From NCBI GenBank assembly GCA_002633005.1, contig NMRA01000309.1:445343-509342 (forward strand): a stretch of DNA of 64,000 bases. The letters are read 5' to 3'. The notes under the pieces were generated by a model that was not told where the DNA came from, searched no databases, and was given only the letters and a program-made list of their open reading frames with translations. Numbering within the stretch: the stretch's first letter is position 1; each line of letters starts with the position of its first letter. The position numbers and the translations under genes were made by a program. Of this stretch, positions 35,901-47,267 are shown piece after piece. This stretch comes from Phoronis australis. Its lineage: Eukaryota > Phoronida > Phoronidae.

Positions 35901-35955
35901 GGCCAAAAAGCGAGGTTCATGCTCAGTCGAGGATTTATTGGGTAGCAAGGAATGA
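29956..35955 (+). CDS. DUSP22: DUSP22/DUSP15-type dual-specificity phosphatase, complete five-exon gene
   Basis: Exons are 29956-29976, 32730-32846, 34166-34290, 34958-35129 and 35527-35955: 864 nt, 287 residues. Exon 1 encodes only MGNGMNK, identical to the human DUSP22 N-terminus and a myristoylation signal. Exon 2 continues ILPGLFIGNFRDAKDL. The active site is assembled across the exon 3/4 join as HCLAGVSRS, with Cys88, Arg94 and general acid Asp57 at the same numbers as human DUSP22. Members dephosphorylate tyrosine and threonine/serine and modulate JNK and T-cell or oligodendrocyte signalling. The C-terminal tail of exon 5 (about 143 residues, polar) is longer than in human DUSP22 and unlike it. 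Exon 4 read into its intron gives an alternative end 10 codons later. DUSP22 versus DUSP15 orthology is not settled. Confidence 0.93.
30187..30335 (-). mobile_element. tRNA-derived SINE, copy 2 (inverted)
   Basis: On the minus strand GCTGAATGGTTAGCAAGTTC (box A) is followed by TGGTTCGATTCCCGGATTGG (box B). The flank GATGTGCTTCGGTGAATCAT matches copies 1 and 3. It is in DUSP22 intron 1. Confidence 0.72.
30555..30700 (-). mobile_element. tRNA-derived SINE, copy 3 (inverted)
   Basis: The minus strand reads GATGTGCTTCCGGTGAATCA, GCTGAATGGTTAGCACACTC and GCTAGTTCGATTCCGGGGTT. It is the same family and orientation as copy 2, about 370 bp away, in DUSP22 intron 1. Confidence 0.72.
30735..30975. mobile_element. 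Diverged fragment of the foldback element
   Basis: CTTCTATAGGCGCCTCAAAC, CAGGGAATTATGTCTCACAC and AATCAAAGTCACGTTGTCTC match the left inverted repeat of the element at 47277-48248 with scattered changes. GAGTATTAGTTCAAATTGGA and AAAACATTAACAACCAAC match its inner part. The extreme ends are not preserved. Confidence 0.55.
31779..32715. mobile_element. Second copy of the ACTTGGC element, abutting DUSP22 exon 2
   Basis: The element starts ACTTGGCAAAATAAATTTCG at 31788, immediately after ACATTTGTT (31779-31787). ACATTTGTT recurs at 32707-32715. It shares start, body and GAGCGCTTTCATTT end with the copy at 6410-7422. It contains a perfect 16-bp inverted repeat (TCGGATACAAAATGGC at 32000-32015, complement at 32026-32041). 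A ~158-bp direct duplication starts at 32348 and 32506. CAT/CGTCAT simple repeats lie inside. No transposition enzyme is encoded. Confidence 0.7.
32891..33047. mobile_element. Short MITE of a second GGATCCAGG family
   Basis: CAGGGGTGGATCCAGGATAT at the left and GACACCCCTAGATCTGCCTATG at the right form an imperfect terminal inverted repeat. The body (GGGTCCGGACCCCCTTGACA) differs from the other GGCGGAT copies. It lies in DUSP22 intron 2, 45 bp after exon 2. Confidence 0.6.
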
Positions 35956-36184
35956 TGAGGTTTTTCAGCTTTCTTGGCACTTCATTTAACATTTTCCCAG
36001 TTTAGGTAATATGTGATCACACTGAGCAGAAACACTGATGAGTGCTACAACACTAACATGTTGAATAATTGCACCAATCAACAAGTTATAAATGTCTGTG
36101 AGTATAGCACTCTCATGGTGCAGTTTTACCAACAGGAACTTTAAATCAAAACTATTAAATAACCTGGAGTTCATTCAGGATACA

Positions 36185-36190
36185 AATAAA
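36185..36190 (+). terminator. Polyadenylation signal of the DUSP22-like gene
   Basis: AATAAA in TACAAATAAAGACT lies about 230 bp after the stop codon, the first such signal downstream. Confidence 0.6.
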
Positions 36191-37013
36191 GACTATTGTT
36201 CGTAAAGTAACATTTTAATTGAAGCAATTTATGCCTTGAGTACTCCATATCAATGTATGCACAATGCACCATAACAACTGATTACCATCATTTAAATATG
36301 TCAACACCCATCACAATGTATAATTCCCAGAATGAGTCAACTTGTTGAAACCCTTTGCCGCAATGAATGTCGTAAATCAAGTAAATACATCATTGAATTA
36401 CATACCAACTGAACTGATTAGTACTTGTTATCTCAATGATACAAACAATTGAATGAATTCTGGCTATAACTTGTGTTCAACAAATGAAGGTACACAACTC
36501 CTCGAACAGTAACTATAAACATACATTGTAATAGCTATAAGCTGTATACAAACTTGTGTACCTATCACAGAAAAAAACTAAACGGATGACAACAGGGGAC
36601 TTCGCTTCTTTTAACATCCACCATATACTGTACATGACGCTTGAATTGTAATTAAGTTATACTAGTAGAAGTGCCACAGTATGAATGTTGCATAAAATAT
36701 TACCAAACCAGTTGATCGTAATCAAATAACGAGCAATACAAACGGAGGACCCCAAATGCAGTCAAAAATACTGTGCAATATCTGCTGGGTAACAACAAGT
36801 CCCCTTATACCAAGACTGTTGATGGAGCTTTTAAGTAAAACGGCACCTCTAAAACAATGAAATTATAATTTCCTTTCATGTTTTGTCATATTCTCATGAG
36901 AACATACGATACGTTTATCACAAGTCTAATAACATGAATGATGTTGAAAGAGACTGCCTCCATGAAACAATTGAATATTAACACCAGCAAACTAGGACGT
37001 GGGTCTCCAATTC
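36191..37013. other. Convergent 3' ends of DUSP22-like and HERPUD2-like genes
   Basis: No open gene here. The minus-strand HERPUD2-like transcript should end in this stretch; a minus-strand ATTAAA at about 36212-36217 is one candidate signal. The two genes' polyadenylation sites would then lie within tens of bases of each other. Confidence 0.4.
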
Positions 37014-37365
37014 TCAGTTGTTGACCATCTGCTGATTCTCGGGAAATAACGAGGTTAAGAAAGTCCAGAAGAACGTCATGAGGATTTTTACTACTCCCGG
37101 CCGCGGTGGTATTTCAGGGACACTGTTCTCTCTACTGTTTTCGTCGTCCTCTGATGACTGTCCATCCACTTCTTCAGTCTGTAAAGTATATAACAAGTTG
37201 TCATACAACGGTCAATAAACAGTTTTCATCATGTTTTTTGTTTAACCACCAAACCTTATGACATCTACATTGGGTAAATCTACTAAAAAATTGTATACTA
37301 AATGTATGCTGTAAATTGAAGAGACAACTCTCAGAAGCTAACAATTTTATACAAGTGCTGCTACC

Positions 37366-37402
<37 letters not shown>

Positions 37403-40400
37403 GACCTTGCTGTACTTGTTGATGAATGGGCGGTTCCTGTGCCACACGCTCCTGTTCATTTCTCTGTGCCCGCCGGCGGATTCTGAATAACCCAGTATTG
37501 TATCTACAGATAGTGACGAACACACATTAAATTCACGGCCAGGGGCAAAATCAAGTTTTGACGAGCTCACTTTCACTGAAAATATCTTGTGAAAAGGATA
37601 GGCAGATAGAACTTTGCTAAAAAATTAACAACTCGTCACTTATTTACATCTATGGGCCTGTTTCACTATAACGCTCTCTGAACACAACATAAAAAGATTG
37701 TCAGATGTAGGCAATTTGTAATCCTATTCTTTGACAACTGCACATGTAACACATATTTATAGAAACCATGAGAATGTTGTTGACAGATCCAGGCAACAGT
37801 AACAAATGGTCAAAGACTGAATTGTAAGCAACAAAAAACAACGTAAATATATAAACATTCAGGCTAGGTTCTTACTTTCAGCTTTATCCTACTACGAGGA
37901 CAGAAATTCTAATCAGTAAAATGCTTGGGCAGTACTCACATCCACACTAAAACGAAGAGACCAAACACGATCATGAAGCGACCAAAAGTAGAGTAGAAGT
38001 AGAGAATGGCAAACAGCACAGCTGCACGACTCATCACATAGACCCAGTCCAGCCAATCGCGTACACCTTCGTCTTCATCATCATCCATTATTGGGCCGCC
38101 TTGTGCATTCATGCGCATGTTCTGGTTCGCTGCCGCATTCTGTACTGGTGCTCTCTGAGGTGCTGCGGGTGCAGCTTGGGCAGGGAGTCCATGGGCAGAA
38201 GCCGATGTGGGGCTGGGTGGAACGGCGCTGTGTTGTAAACTGGAACGGAAATGGTAGTAATTAAAAAGAGCCAGGACTGGACCTAGAAACTAAGAAAATA
38301 ATATTAAAGCTATATATAAAACAAAATGAACAATATCTTATTTGAAAGCAACAAACGCATTTCAGGCTTTAACATATGACCCAGCGAAAGATATCTAGAC
38401 ACCCTGATGTGACGCAACTCAACAAATGGAGACGCTCAAAACACCCTAAGTTCAACTATTGGATTCAACTTTAGTTCACTTCGCATTTTTGTAAGACAGC
38501 AGAATCATCAAACATAGAAAATTAAAATGCCATGTTGGAGCATTTGAAAAACAAAAGATTGTCTAAAGTGAACATTTAATTATGTCAAAAGAAGAGAATT
38601 CTGCTTTTAAATATCAAGTGCCTGCTTTAACACTATTTTCAGCAAAAGAATATTGATCATCTTACATAAGATAGAGCAAATATAGTTAGTTCATTCTTAC
38701 TATTGCATATATTGTGCCATCTGTTGAGCATACATCTGCTGCATCCATGCCATCTGTTGGGGATTGTAGTGATGACCATTTGAAGTTTGCTGGTGATGAT
38801 GAAAATGGCTGAAATGTGAAATGATTAAGTGAGATAAAAATATTCCATCCAGCAAAACAAAAAAGATAATAGCACAAGAAATACCACACTCGTTTTAGTT
38901 TAGGCACAGAGTACTTAAATTGAGAGATTAAAACATCAGGAGGTGCATATTAACCCTAGCATGGATGTTTAAAAATGAAATTATTAAGAATTTGACATGG
39001 CCATTCACCTGAACGGGCAATTCACCAATGCAAATGGTTTCACCATTATCTTCCACACAAGTCAAAAAGCCAGCGAACCAAAACACCAAATCATTCTCAG
39101 TACAAGCCAAGCTTTTAACCTGTCCCTTACATAGTTTCAGATATAGAGGAGCTGAATTGAAATGTCTGCCACAAAGGGATAAAAATGGCAGCCGAGCTCT
39201 CCTCAACAGGAACATAAATGCTAAATTTTATGAACATCTGTCAAAGAACTTGGTATGTATTAGGCAGGCACAAAAACACAATAAAGTTGAATCAAAGCAC
39301 TTGGTAGATTAATATATGAGGCATACGTAAAAAAACCTAAATTGCCATTACAGGTAAAGCAGTAATCTCTCATTTCAATATCTTTATGCAGCAATATTTT
39401 TTCTGGCCAGTAAAATGCGAATTTAAAATAGGTTGCCATTGTTGCTGGCCAAAACATCAACACGCGAATAGAATACAACCAAAAAGATAATAACAAACAA
39501 TCTTTTATAAACTTTTTCAAGTACTGAGTTAAAATTTCTGTTCTGAACATCCGTTTTTGATGGTGAACTCTACAAGATCTTCACACTGAGTCAGAGCCCA
39601 TTTTCACAAAAGTCCTCATTCCTTGAATACCTAAATGCATGCTGATAGGCCATAAGGTTAGGCTGTGTCTGTATGTGGCTCATGCGATTCCTCAGACCAT
39701 CGGGCAAAGCAGTTGGAGTGAAAGACGACTCAGATGACAAATTTCCCTGCAATACCATGTAATCATTATCTTCAAAATTGTTAATAGTTTCACCAAGGAG
39801 ACATTATCAAATCTAAAAATTATAATTACGTACAAACTAGAATTTAACTATTAGGATATATTTTCTGAAAGTTCTAAGCCATTCAACTTTATATTTATCT
39901 ATAGGGACATGTGACCATGTTTTTTTAGAAAAAATAAAAAAAGAAAGGTAAAATCACACCAGAAGAAAAGTAGCAACAACATGACTAAATTGCTGTTTAA
40001 ACAAATGCTTGAGATGAAATTTCAAAAATGCTGTTGCAGTTTTATAAATTTTTATTTTGTTTTATTCAACTTTCCATTTTTTCATGATAAGTCTTATTGT
40101 TATTGACCCTCATGCACAATTGGAACATTTAAAACACAATTCTAAACAGCATTTTGGACAGCACTGCATGTATGTGAAAGTTTCGTATCAGAGGAACCAT
40201 TACTGAGATATGACATTCCAAAATTAGCTAAATTCAGACACTTAAGAGCTTAACACATAAAGTACTCATCAATTATACCTGATTCATGTCAGTTGATGTT
40301 CACTGATCAAACATTTCAAAAGTAAAAAACTTACGGCACATTCTTCAAATATTTTGCAGAAAAATAATTGCAAAAATTATCATTTCCTATTTTGAAAAGG

Positions 40401-43400
40401 TTGTCTATCTGGCAAGAAATAATTCAGATTTCATCAGCTTTTGTGTCATGACAATCAAGAGAAAGGTAACAAAATATTTCTCTTATCTGCCATATTGTGT
40501 ACTTGGTAGGTGAACATTAGTGGGATTACTACTTGCTAAGGCCAAACACTGAGAGTAATGTGACTTAGTTGGGCAGAACCGAACTATAGTAAGACCCCTT
40601 TCAACTAATACTAACCACGTCTGGCGTAGACTGACTGGAGGGCAGAGAAGCTGTGCTATCCGCAACACTAGTGCCATCTGTTGATGAACAAACCAGGTGC
40701 ATCGTGTGTGTTATACCCAGATCATCCTTAGAACAAAGAGGGAGAGTGCAAATAATTCTCACTATGCACTTAACTGATTCATACATTACTCAAAGTATTG
40801 CAGTTCAACACGTTGACATTTCTTAGTACAAACCATCAATATGACATTTTAGGGATAGTTAAGATGACATAGAAGTGCTCATTTGGTGACCCGCAGTTCG
40901 CTAATATGAATTCAGACTGCATTTGGTGGCCTTTAGCTTGCCAATAAGACTTCAGATTACATTTGGAGAGCTGGGAAAAACCCCAAGTAGCCACAACAAG
41001 TATAGCAAAGTCAGACAATAATTCACTCAAAATTTGCTTCAAAATTTGTATTGACTTCCAAACTTTAAATTTTCCAGATTCAATACGTTTGGTTCACAAT
41101 TATTCTGTTTATTTCCTGAAATCAGGGCATTTCCCAGCACATATCAAACACATACCTCAAATTACAACAGGAAGTAATGAGACAGAAGACTGAATTGTTC
41201 AGGAAAAATTGGGCGAGGTCAGAAAATAAAACAAGCACCTCTAGTGCTCTCGATCATCTGCATTCTCCATTGGAATTCAGTTAGATTGCTTCAGGGGGAG
41301 CAAACCGAAATACAACTAGGAAATATATGTGAATGAACTTGGATAAACACTGTTTAATTGACCGGAGCCGACATGGAGACCACTGTTGGATGACTGAAAA
41401 AAGGTCAGCCTTGGATCGTGCGACTGAGATGCCTGGCATAATCAAAGTAATGTACACCGAAATTACTCAGTGAATGGTGTATATTTGCAGGAAAAATGGA
41501 AGAGGTATGCGTAATTTTAGTAATGATAACAGTGGCACATTGCGGCGATTTCAAACCTCAATTTTGGAGACCTCAGTTTTCATTTGACGACCTGGAATTT
41601 TAGCTCAGCTGCATTTGGCAAGTAGATGTTAAGCTAAGTGTTGAGCACTACACAGTGTAAATTGAAATCATTTTCATCTTCTAGTAATGTCCTCCTATTA
41701 ACACGATAAACACTTTAGTGTGACTGCTGAAACATAAACTTAATAATGTAATCAACAACAGTATTTCCATGGTATCTTATACTACTTCTTTATGGGTGTG
41801 GAAATGATTCCATGGCTACATCTCTAAATTCCAGCTTTAAGTCCACAAAACACAGTCGCGGACAAGCAAACATCAAACTCCATACAACAACTGAGCATAG
41901 TCTTAGCTACACAGTGCCATGTTGCACTTCGCCATGAATAGCTGGCTAAAAAACAAAAATCGACTTAAGACTTTTACTATCACAAAATCAGTCTCATATT
42001 CTTTACAGTGATGAGATACTTTTTTATCGCTATTTTAAACTTGCAGTTAGCATTTACCGTATTCGCCGTAATAACCGCCCATGCCCCTATAAGCGCCCCC
42101 CCACGCGTTTTCAGACTTTGCTGAAATAAACGCCCAGTCCATGAACGTGTACACGCGAAAAATGACGTACCTACAGTCCTAAAACTCGGCTACAGTAACG
42201 TCTTCAATTTATCAAAACAAGAGCAACGCAGAGTGTTGAAATGCGCCCACAATTGCACCGTATACGGTATCCTTCTAGGGTTGTTTATTGGTACGATAAA
42301 GTGGCCAGTAGAGGGCATATATGCAGTATGTTGTACTTTGCAAAATGGAAAGGCATGGTCATTGTCTCCTCAATAGGCTAGGGGCAAAATGTGAGTGATC
42401 TTCACAATACAAGCACATCTTATACATCAGTTGCTTAAAGCACCACAGAAACATAGAATTAAAAACAAATTTACCAACATACGAGATTAGCACAGCATTA
42501 GAATGCCAGAAACAAATTTCTACTTGGAACTTTTCCTTCATAGTCACGAAGTAACACAAAGTATACACCTGAAGACCTATGAAAATACAGAGGTCAATGT
42601 AAAATACTAAAATTGCCACTAGAGGCAAATACTAAAATTGCCACTAGAGGCATACCGGTAGTCAGAATCATCCTAAAGTCGTCATCGTCCGTTGTCAACA
42701 TCACATAAATACACTTGCTAAATTTAGTAAAGATCCTGCAAACGGTTTGGGAGATACAGCCATGGGCGCAAAAAAACAAAACTGCCACTAGGAGGCGCCA
42801 CAGTAGTCCAAATCGTCTGAAAATCATTGTCAGCTGTCTTCCTTATAGTAAGCACATACACGCCAATTTTCACAATCATCCTTTGAGCGGTTTGGTTGAT
42901 AGAGGGGTGGACGCAAAAATACAGACTCGAAAACAGTAAAAATGGCCACTAGGTGGCGCAAACTACGTCGAATCCATCTGAAAACAGTAGGATAGCGTCA
43001 TCTCACTAATAGGTGCCTACATACCAAATTTCATGAAAATCCGTTCAATACTTTTGAAGATACAAAGGTAAGCGTAAAAAACTAAAATTGCCACTAGGGG
43101 GCACACCGGTAGTCGGATCCGACCAAAAGTCGTCATCTTCCGTTGTTAACATCATATAAATATACTTACACAATTTGTAAAGATCCTGCGAACGGTTTAG
43201 GAGATACAGCCATAGGCGCAAAAAAACAAAACTGCCACTAGGAGGCGCCACAGTAGTCGAAATCGTCGGAAAATCATCGTCAACCGTCCTCTACATAGTA
43301 AGCATATACATGCCAATTTTCACAATCATCCTTCGAGCGGTTTGGTTGATAGAGGGGTGGACGCACAAAAACAGACTCGAAAACACTAAAAATGGCCACT

Positions 43401-46400
43401 AGGTGGTGCAAACTATGTCGAATCCATCTGAAAATGGCAGGATAGCGTCATCTCACTAATAGGTGCCTACACACTAAATTTCATGAAAATCCATTCAGGA
43501 CTTTTGAAGATATAAAGGTAAGCGTAAAAAACTTAAAATTGCCACTAGGGGGCACACCGGTAGTCGGATCCGTCCAAAAGTCGTCATCTTCCGTTGATAA
43601 CATCATATAAATATACTTACACAATTTCGTAACGATCCTCCGAACGGTTTAGGAGATACAGCCATAGGCGCAAAAAACAAAACTGCCACTAGGAGGTGCT
43701 ACAGTGGTCGAAATCATCGGAAAATCATCGTCAACCGTCCTCTACATAGTAAGCATATACATGCCAATTTTCACAATCATCCTTTGAGCGGTTTGGTTGA
43801 TAGAGGGGTGAACGCACAAAACAGACTCGAAAACACTAAAAATGGCCACTAGGTGGCGCAAACTATGTCGAATCCATCTGAAAATGGCAGGATAGCGTCA
43901 TCTCACTAATAGGTGCCTACATACTAAATTTTATGAAAATCCGTTCAGGACTTTTGAAGATACAAAGGTAATCGTAAAAAACTAAAATTGCCACTAGGGG
44001 ACACACCCGTAGTCGGATCCGTCCGAAAGTTCGCATATGCCGTCCCATTCATATATGGAACATATGTGCCAAATTTCATGAACGTATGTCAAAGGGTTTT
44101 GGAGATAAAGCAGCGGACGCCGGACACCGGACGGACGCCTCCCGGACGGACGCCTCCCGGACGGACGGATGGACAGAGATGACGGCATAATGCGTCCACA
44201 TATAAATATGTGGGCGCATAAAAGAATTGCATGGGTCTTCTAGACCACCAGCGGCACTGCTACCTTTGTATTTAGCCGTGACTTTACACTTCAAAGTAAC
44301 GCAGCGCTTCAAAATGAACGCAACAGCGTTGTTTCTCTCTCGCGACGACCGTGTCCCACTATGGTCTGACCTTTCGGTAGACACATCGACTGTCTCATGA
44401 ATAAAAATAACTCGGTGTTAAACGAACATGGCCAGGAAGCGCGCGCGCTACATACATGAACCTGTCATCAAAGACATTAGTCGGGAACTATCCATTCATG
44501 AAACGGGTAGCATAGCATCGTCAAGAAATGAATATTGGCACTAATTTTCGACAGTTTCTAATACTATAAAACATGTTTGCGTTATTTTTGAGATGGATTG
44601 TTTGATTAACCATAATTGGTGTTTTTAAGCCGAATATCCGATAAAAGGACAACTGACAGTGAATGCTTACACACCCTTACACCGAAAAATAACTGTCAGA
44701 TAGTTACGTATGCATCCAGCTACACGGCGACTAATATGGGCCTTACCGAGACAAATGTCGAAAGTTTTTAGCACGAGACCGGCAAGTGCTGAATGAAACA
44801 CCCTCTGGTTTAGGCCTACTGCCCGTGCAAATTTCTTTAGACACATCTAGCTAGTTAGAATGCGTGCCTCTGGCCAAAAGACGGTCTCTGCTTTGGCAAA
44901 TGAACTCTGGTGACACGCACGTGTTCGCTTATTCGCAGACGAACTTCAAAACAAACGTCACGTGACAACAACATGTTTGTTCGTCCAGACATTTTTCTCG
45001 CCATGTTGCCGATCATACATGTAGATGGCACGATGCTGCACAGATTTGTACTTAAACCTGCCGTTAATCCAGACTCCACGGGAACTTAAAAAATCTTAGA
45101 GACGCTACTTATCAAACTTAATGAGGATTTCAGGTATTTTGCTTGAGTCGAAACCATTTTTATTCAAGCATTGAAATTGCTTTATCGAAGACGGCGATTT
45201 CGAGGCAGTCAGTCGGCGAGTTTTCGCCCTGGGATTTCAGCACAATTTTCTGCAAAATGATCGTAATTTAGCAGCAAAGTTTGACAGCAATGCACCACAG
45301 TTTTGTTGAAAGTCTTTCATAGATTACATATACGTTACAGAGCATAAATTTGATGAATCTTAGCTTCCGGTTTCACCCGTTTCGGAGAACGGGTTTCAAC
45401 CGCCTTGGGTTATAAGTGCCCCCCCTGAACTGAACTTTTCTAAGTGCCCTGGGCGGTTATTACGGCGAATACGGTAAGCGTTTTTCGAGTCGCTGATGGT
45501 TTCGAAACAGAATGCTAAATCATGATTAAGGAATACCGGTTTTATGAGGGAGAAAAGGGGTCATTCGATTTTTGCTTTTTAGCCAGCTTAACTGCAGTTT
45601 CAATCTTACCCTTCGTAAAATATCTTTTAGTTTGAGATGATCGTGTAGTAATTTTCCTGAGTAAATTATTCTCTGTTGGTCCTCTTTCTGAAACACAAAG
45701 ATGTAGACAAGGTTGATAAACAAAACCTATATAACAAGTGATGTCAAATGCAGCCGTTCAACAAACATGAGTTGAATGTTCGGCTGACAATGTTTTCTTC
45801 AAACATTCATATTCAAAGAAGCTGACGATACACATGATACTGTTCACACCACCAGTAAAATGTTAAGTCAATGCTTGCTATGTTACTGTTCACACTACCA
45901 GTAAAATGTTAAGTCAATGCTTGCTATGATACTGTTCACACCACCAGTAAAATGTTAAGTCAATGCTTGCTATGATACTGTTCACACCACCAGTAAAATG
46001 TTAAGTCAATGCTTGCTATGATACTGTTCACACCACCAGTAAAATGTTAAGTCAATGCTTGCTATGATACTGTTCACACTACCAGTAAAATGTTAAGTCA
46101 ATGCTTGCTATAAGTAACCATACGAGAGCAACATATACGCTTAACTGACAACAAAAAGTGTTTCTGGATTAGATCCATTTTGTATAATGTTTTATTGCAA
46201 AACCACACAACAAGAAATATACTCATTCCTATTTTTACTCGAGGACAAGATATACACAAGAAGTGATCAATGCTGAGAATAGCAACAATCTTAACCCTTA
46301 ACGCCTTAATCACACAAAAATCAGTTCATTGTGACATAAACTTTTCAATAAATTTCCTTGGTACGCAAGCTGTGAGCAACGAATTCAAACTGAAGGAAAT

Positions 46401-46601
46401 ACAAAAACTTTACAAAATCAAAATCAGGAAAACTTGAGAGGCATGGAATTTTAAATGTCTTACTGGCTGCGATGGATAGACATCCGACAGATGCTGTTTT
46501 AATTTTTTTACAGTCCATCCAAGAGCGCACTCTACCGTCTGGTCATCTATTTTCTGGTTGGGTGCCTTGACCACTATGGTCACTGGCATGTTGAGATCCA
46601 T
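37014..46601 (-). CDS. HERPUD2: HERPUD2-like ER membrane ubiquitin-like protein, complete eight-exon gene
   Basis: Exons in transcript order: 46601-46464, 45687-45610, 40726-40616, 39746-39631, 38808-38701, 38239-37940, 37503-37365 and 37178-37014. They total 1155 nt (384 residues; human HERPUD2 about 406). Residues 5-84 form the ubiquitin-like domain (VTIVVKAPNQKIDDQTVECA, QRIIYSGKLLHDHLKLKDIL, HTMHLVCSS). The middle is Ser/Gln/Pro/Ala-rich with the family motif MQQMYAQQMAQYM. NMRMNAQGGPIMDDDEDEG and RDWLDWVYVMSRAAV precede the hydrophobic hairpin (about 256-284) that anchors HERP proteins in the ER membrane. A 13-residue poly-Q follows, then a C-terminal amphipathic FFWTFLTSLFPE block. HERP proteins recruit the HRD1 complex for ER-associated degradation. 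Two N-terminal exons are split off by a 4.9-kb intron filled by transposons. Confidence 0.95.
37365..37403 (-). repeat. CAA/CAG repeat encoding 13 glutamines at an exon end
   Basis: Twelve CAA codons and a final CAG end HERPUD2 exon 7, and the donor GTAGCA starts at the very next base. The run is near-perfect at the DNA level, so its length is likely to vary between individuals. Confidence 0.9.
42055..45476. mobile_element. 3.4-kb non-autonomous DNA transposon
   Basis: Both ends carry the inverted repeat TACCGTATTCGCCGTAATAA followed by CCGCCC, exact for 26 bp and continuing imperfectly into a C-rich stretch. Flanking hexamers AGCATT and AGCGTT differ by one base and may be the target duplication. 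No transposase frame was found. It carries a second element (42217-44220) and fills most of HERPUD2 intron 2. A solo terminus of the same family is at 10973-11041. Confidence 0.75.
42217..44220. mobile_element. Nested element with a three-part 450-bp tandem array
   Basis: It starts CAAGAGCAACGCAGAGTGTT GAAATGCGCCCAC and ends TATGTGGGCGCATAA; GCGCCCAC and GTGGGCGC are inverted ends. Inside, GCCACTAG(G)GGGCACACCGG recurs at 42640, 43090, 43541 and 43990. Each ~450-bp period contains three related ~150-bp subunits, all starting GCCACTAGG and ending in a "gagatacagcc...gcgcaaaa"-type phrase. Before the right end is a run of CGGACGGACG-type units. Related copies are at 55397-55620 and 60366-60668. 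Confidence 0.82.
45835..46110. repeat. 46-bp minisatellite, exactly six copies
   Basis: The unit TGATACTGTTCACACCACCA, GTAAAATGTTAAGTCAATGC, TTGCTA is repeated head to tail with period 46. Variants are TGTTAC in copy 2 and CACTACC in copies 2 and 6. It lies in HERPUD2 intron 1, between the two exons of the ubiquitin-like domain. Confidence 0.95.
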
Positions 46602-47267
46602 CTCGTTCTGGGACAGCTTGATATTTTCACAGATAACAGGTGGTACAGTGAAAGGTTAGATGGTCAGTCACTTTTTGTTCTGAAAAAAATAGTACTAACT
46701 TCAGAGTAGGCTTTTGACTTTTTACACTAACTGTCAGTGAAGCAATGAAATCATTTCACATGTGATATAGACAACATTAATTTTGTTTTTACAGAGCATG
46801 ACTATCTCGGTATCAAATTGTTTGAATGCAGTCATTAAATGTAAGTCATTAATACTAAAATGAAGTAGACCAAATGACCACAATAAATTTAACCCATTAT
46901 CTTTTTAAAGGTTGTAGCCAGCTAGCTAGCTGTGTATGATATCACCGTCTGAGCCAACTATGCTCCTGGCACACACAATGTAAAAATGGCCACTGGCCGA
47001 TTTGGGCAACTGAATGAAGTACTGCTCGAAAAAAGTTTGATTACGAATATTATTTTATTCAGGTTGGAAAGAACTGAAGACATCAACTGGCCATTTTTAC
47101 ACTGCGTGCACTATTTTTACCGATCATGTGCAGTGTTGAAAATGGCCAGTGACTGATTTGAGTAACTGAATGAAGGAATGCTCGAAGAAAAAGTTTGATT
47201 TTCATTACTATAGTATTTGTTCGAGTTTGAAGGAATTAGACATCAACGCCAACGGCCTCCAAGTCCA
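46602..47267. other. HERPUD2 upstream region and decayed repeat
   Basis: The HERPUD2 promoter should lie here or within an unseen 5' UTR intron. At 46980-47110 GTAAAAATGGCCACTGG faces CTGGCCATTTTTACAC as an inverted repeat. The enclosed phrases (AACTGAATGAAG, GCTCGAA...AAAGTTTGATT) recur at 47150-47210 and resemble the inner foldback sequence. No gene is seen. Confidence 0.45.

Noticed and set aside
38686-38907. 73-codon minus frame at a HERPUD2 exon
   Set aside because: It is the wrong frame of HERPUD2 exon 5. The correct frame carries the MQQMYAQQMAQYM family motif and fits both neighbouring exon phases.
42360-45079. Several short frames inside the 3.4-kb transposon, considered as a transposase
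   Set aside because: None exceeds about 100 codons or shows a DDE-type or other recognisable catalytic pattern; most are repeat-unit translations.
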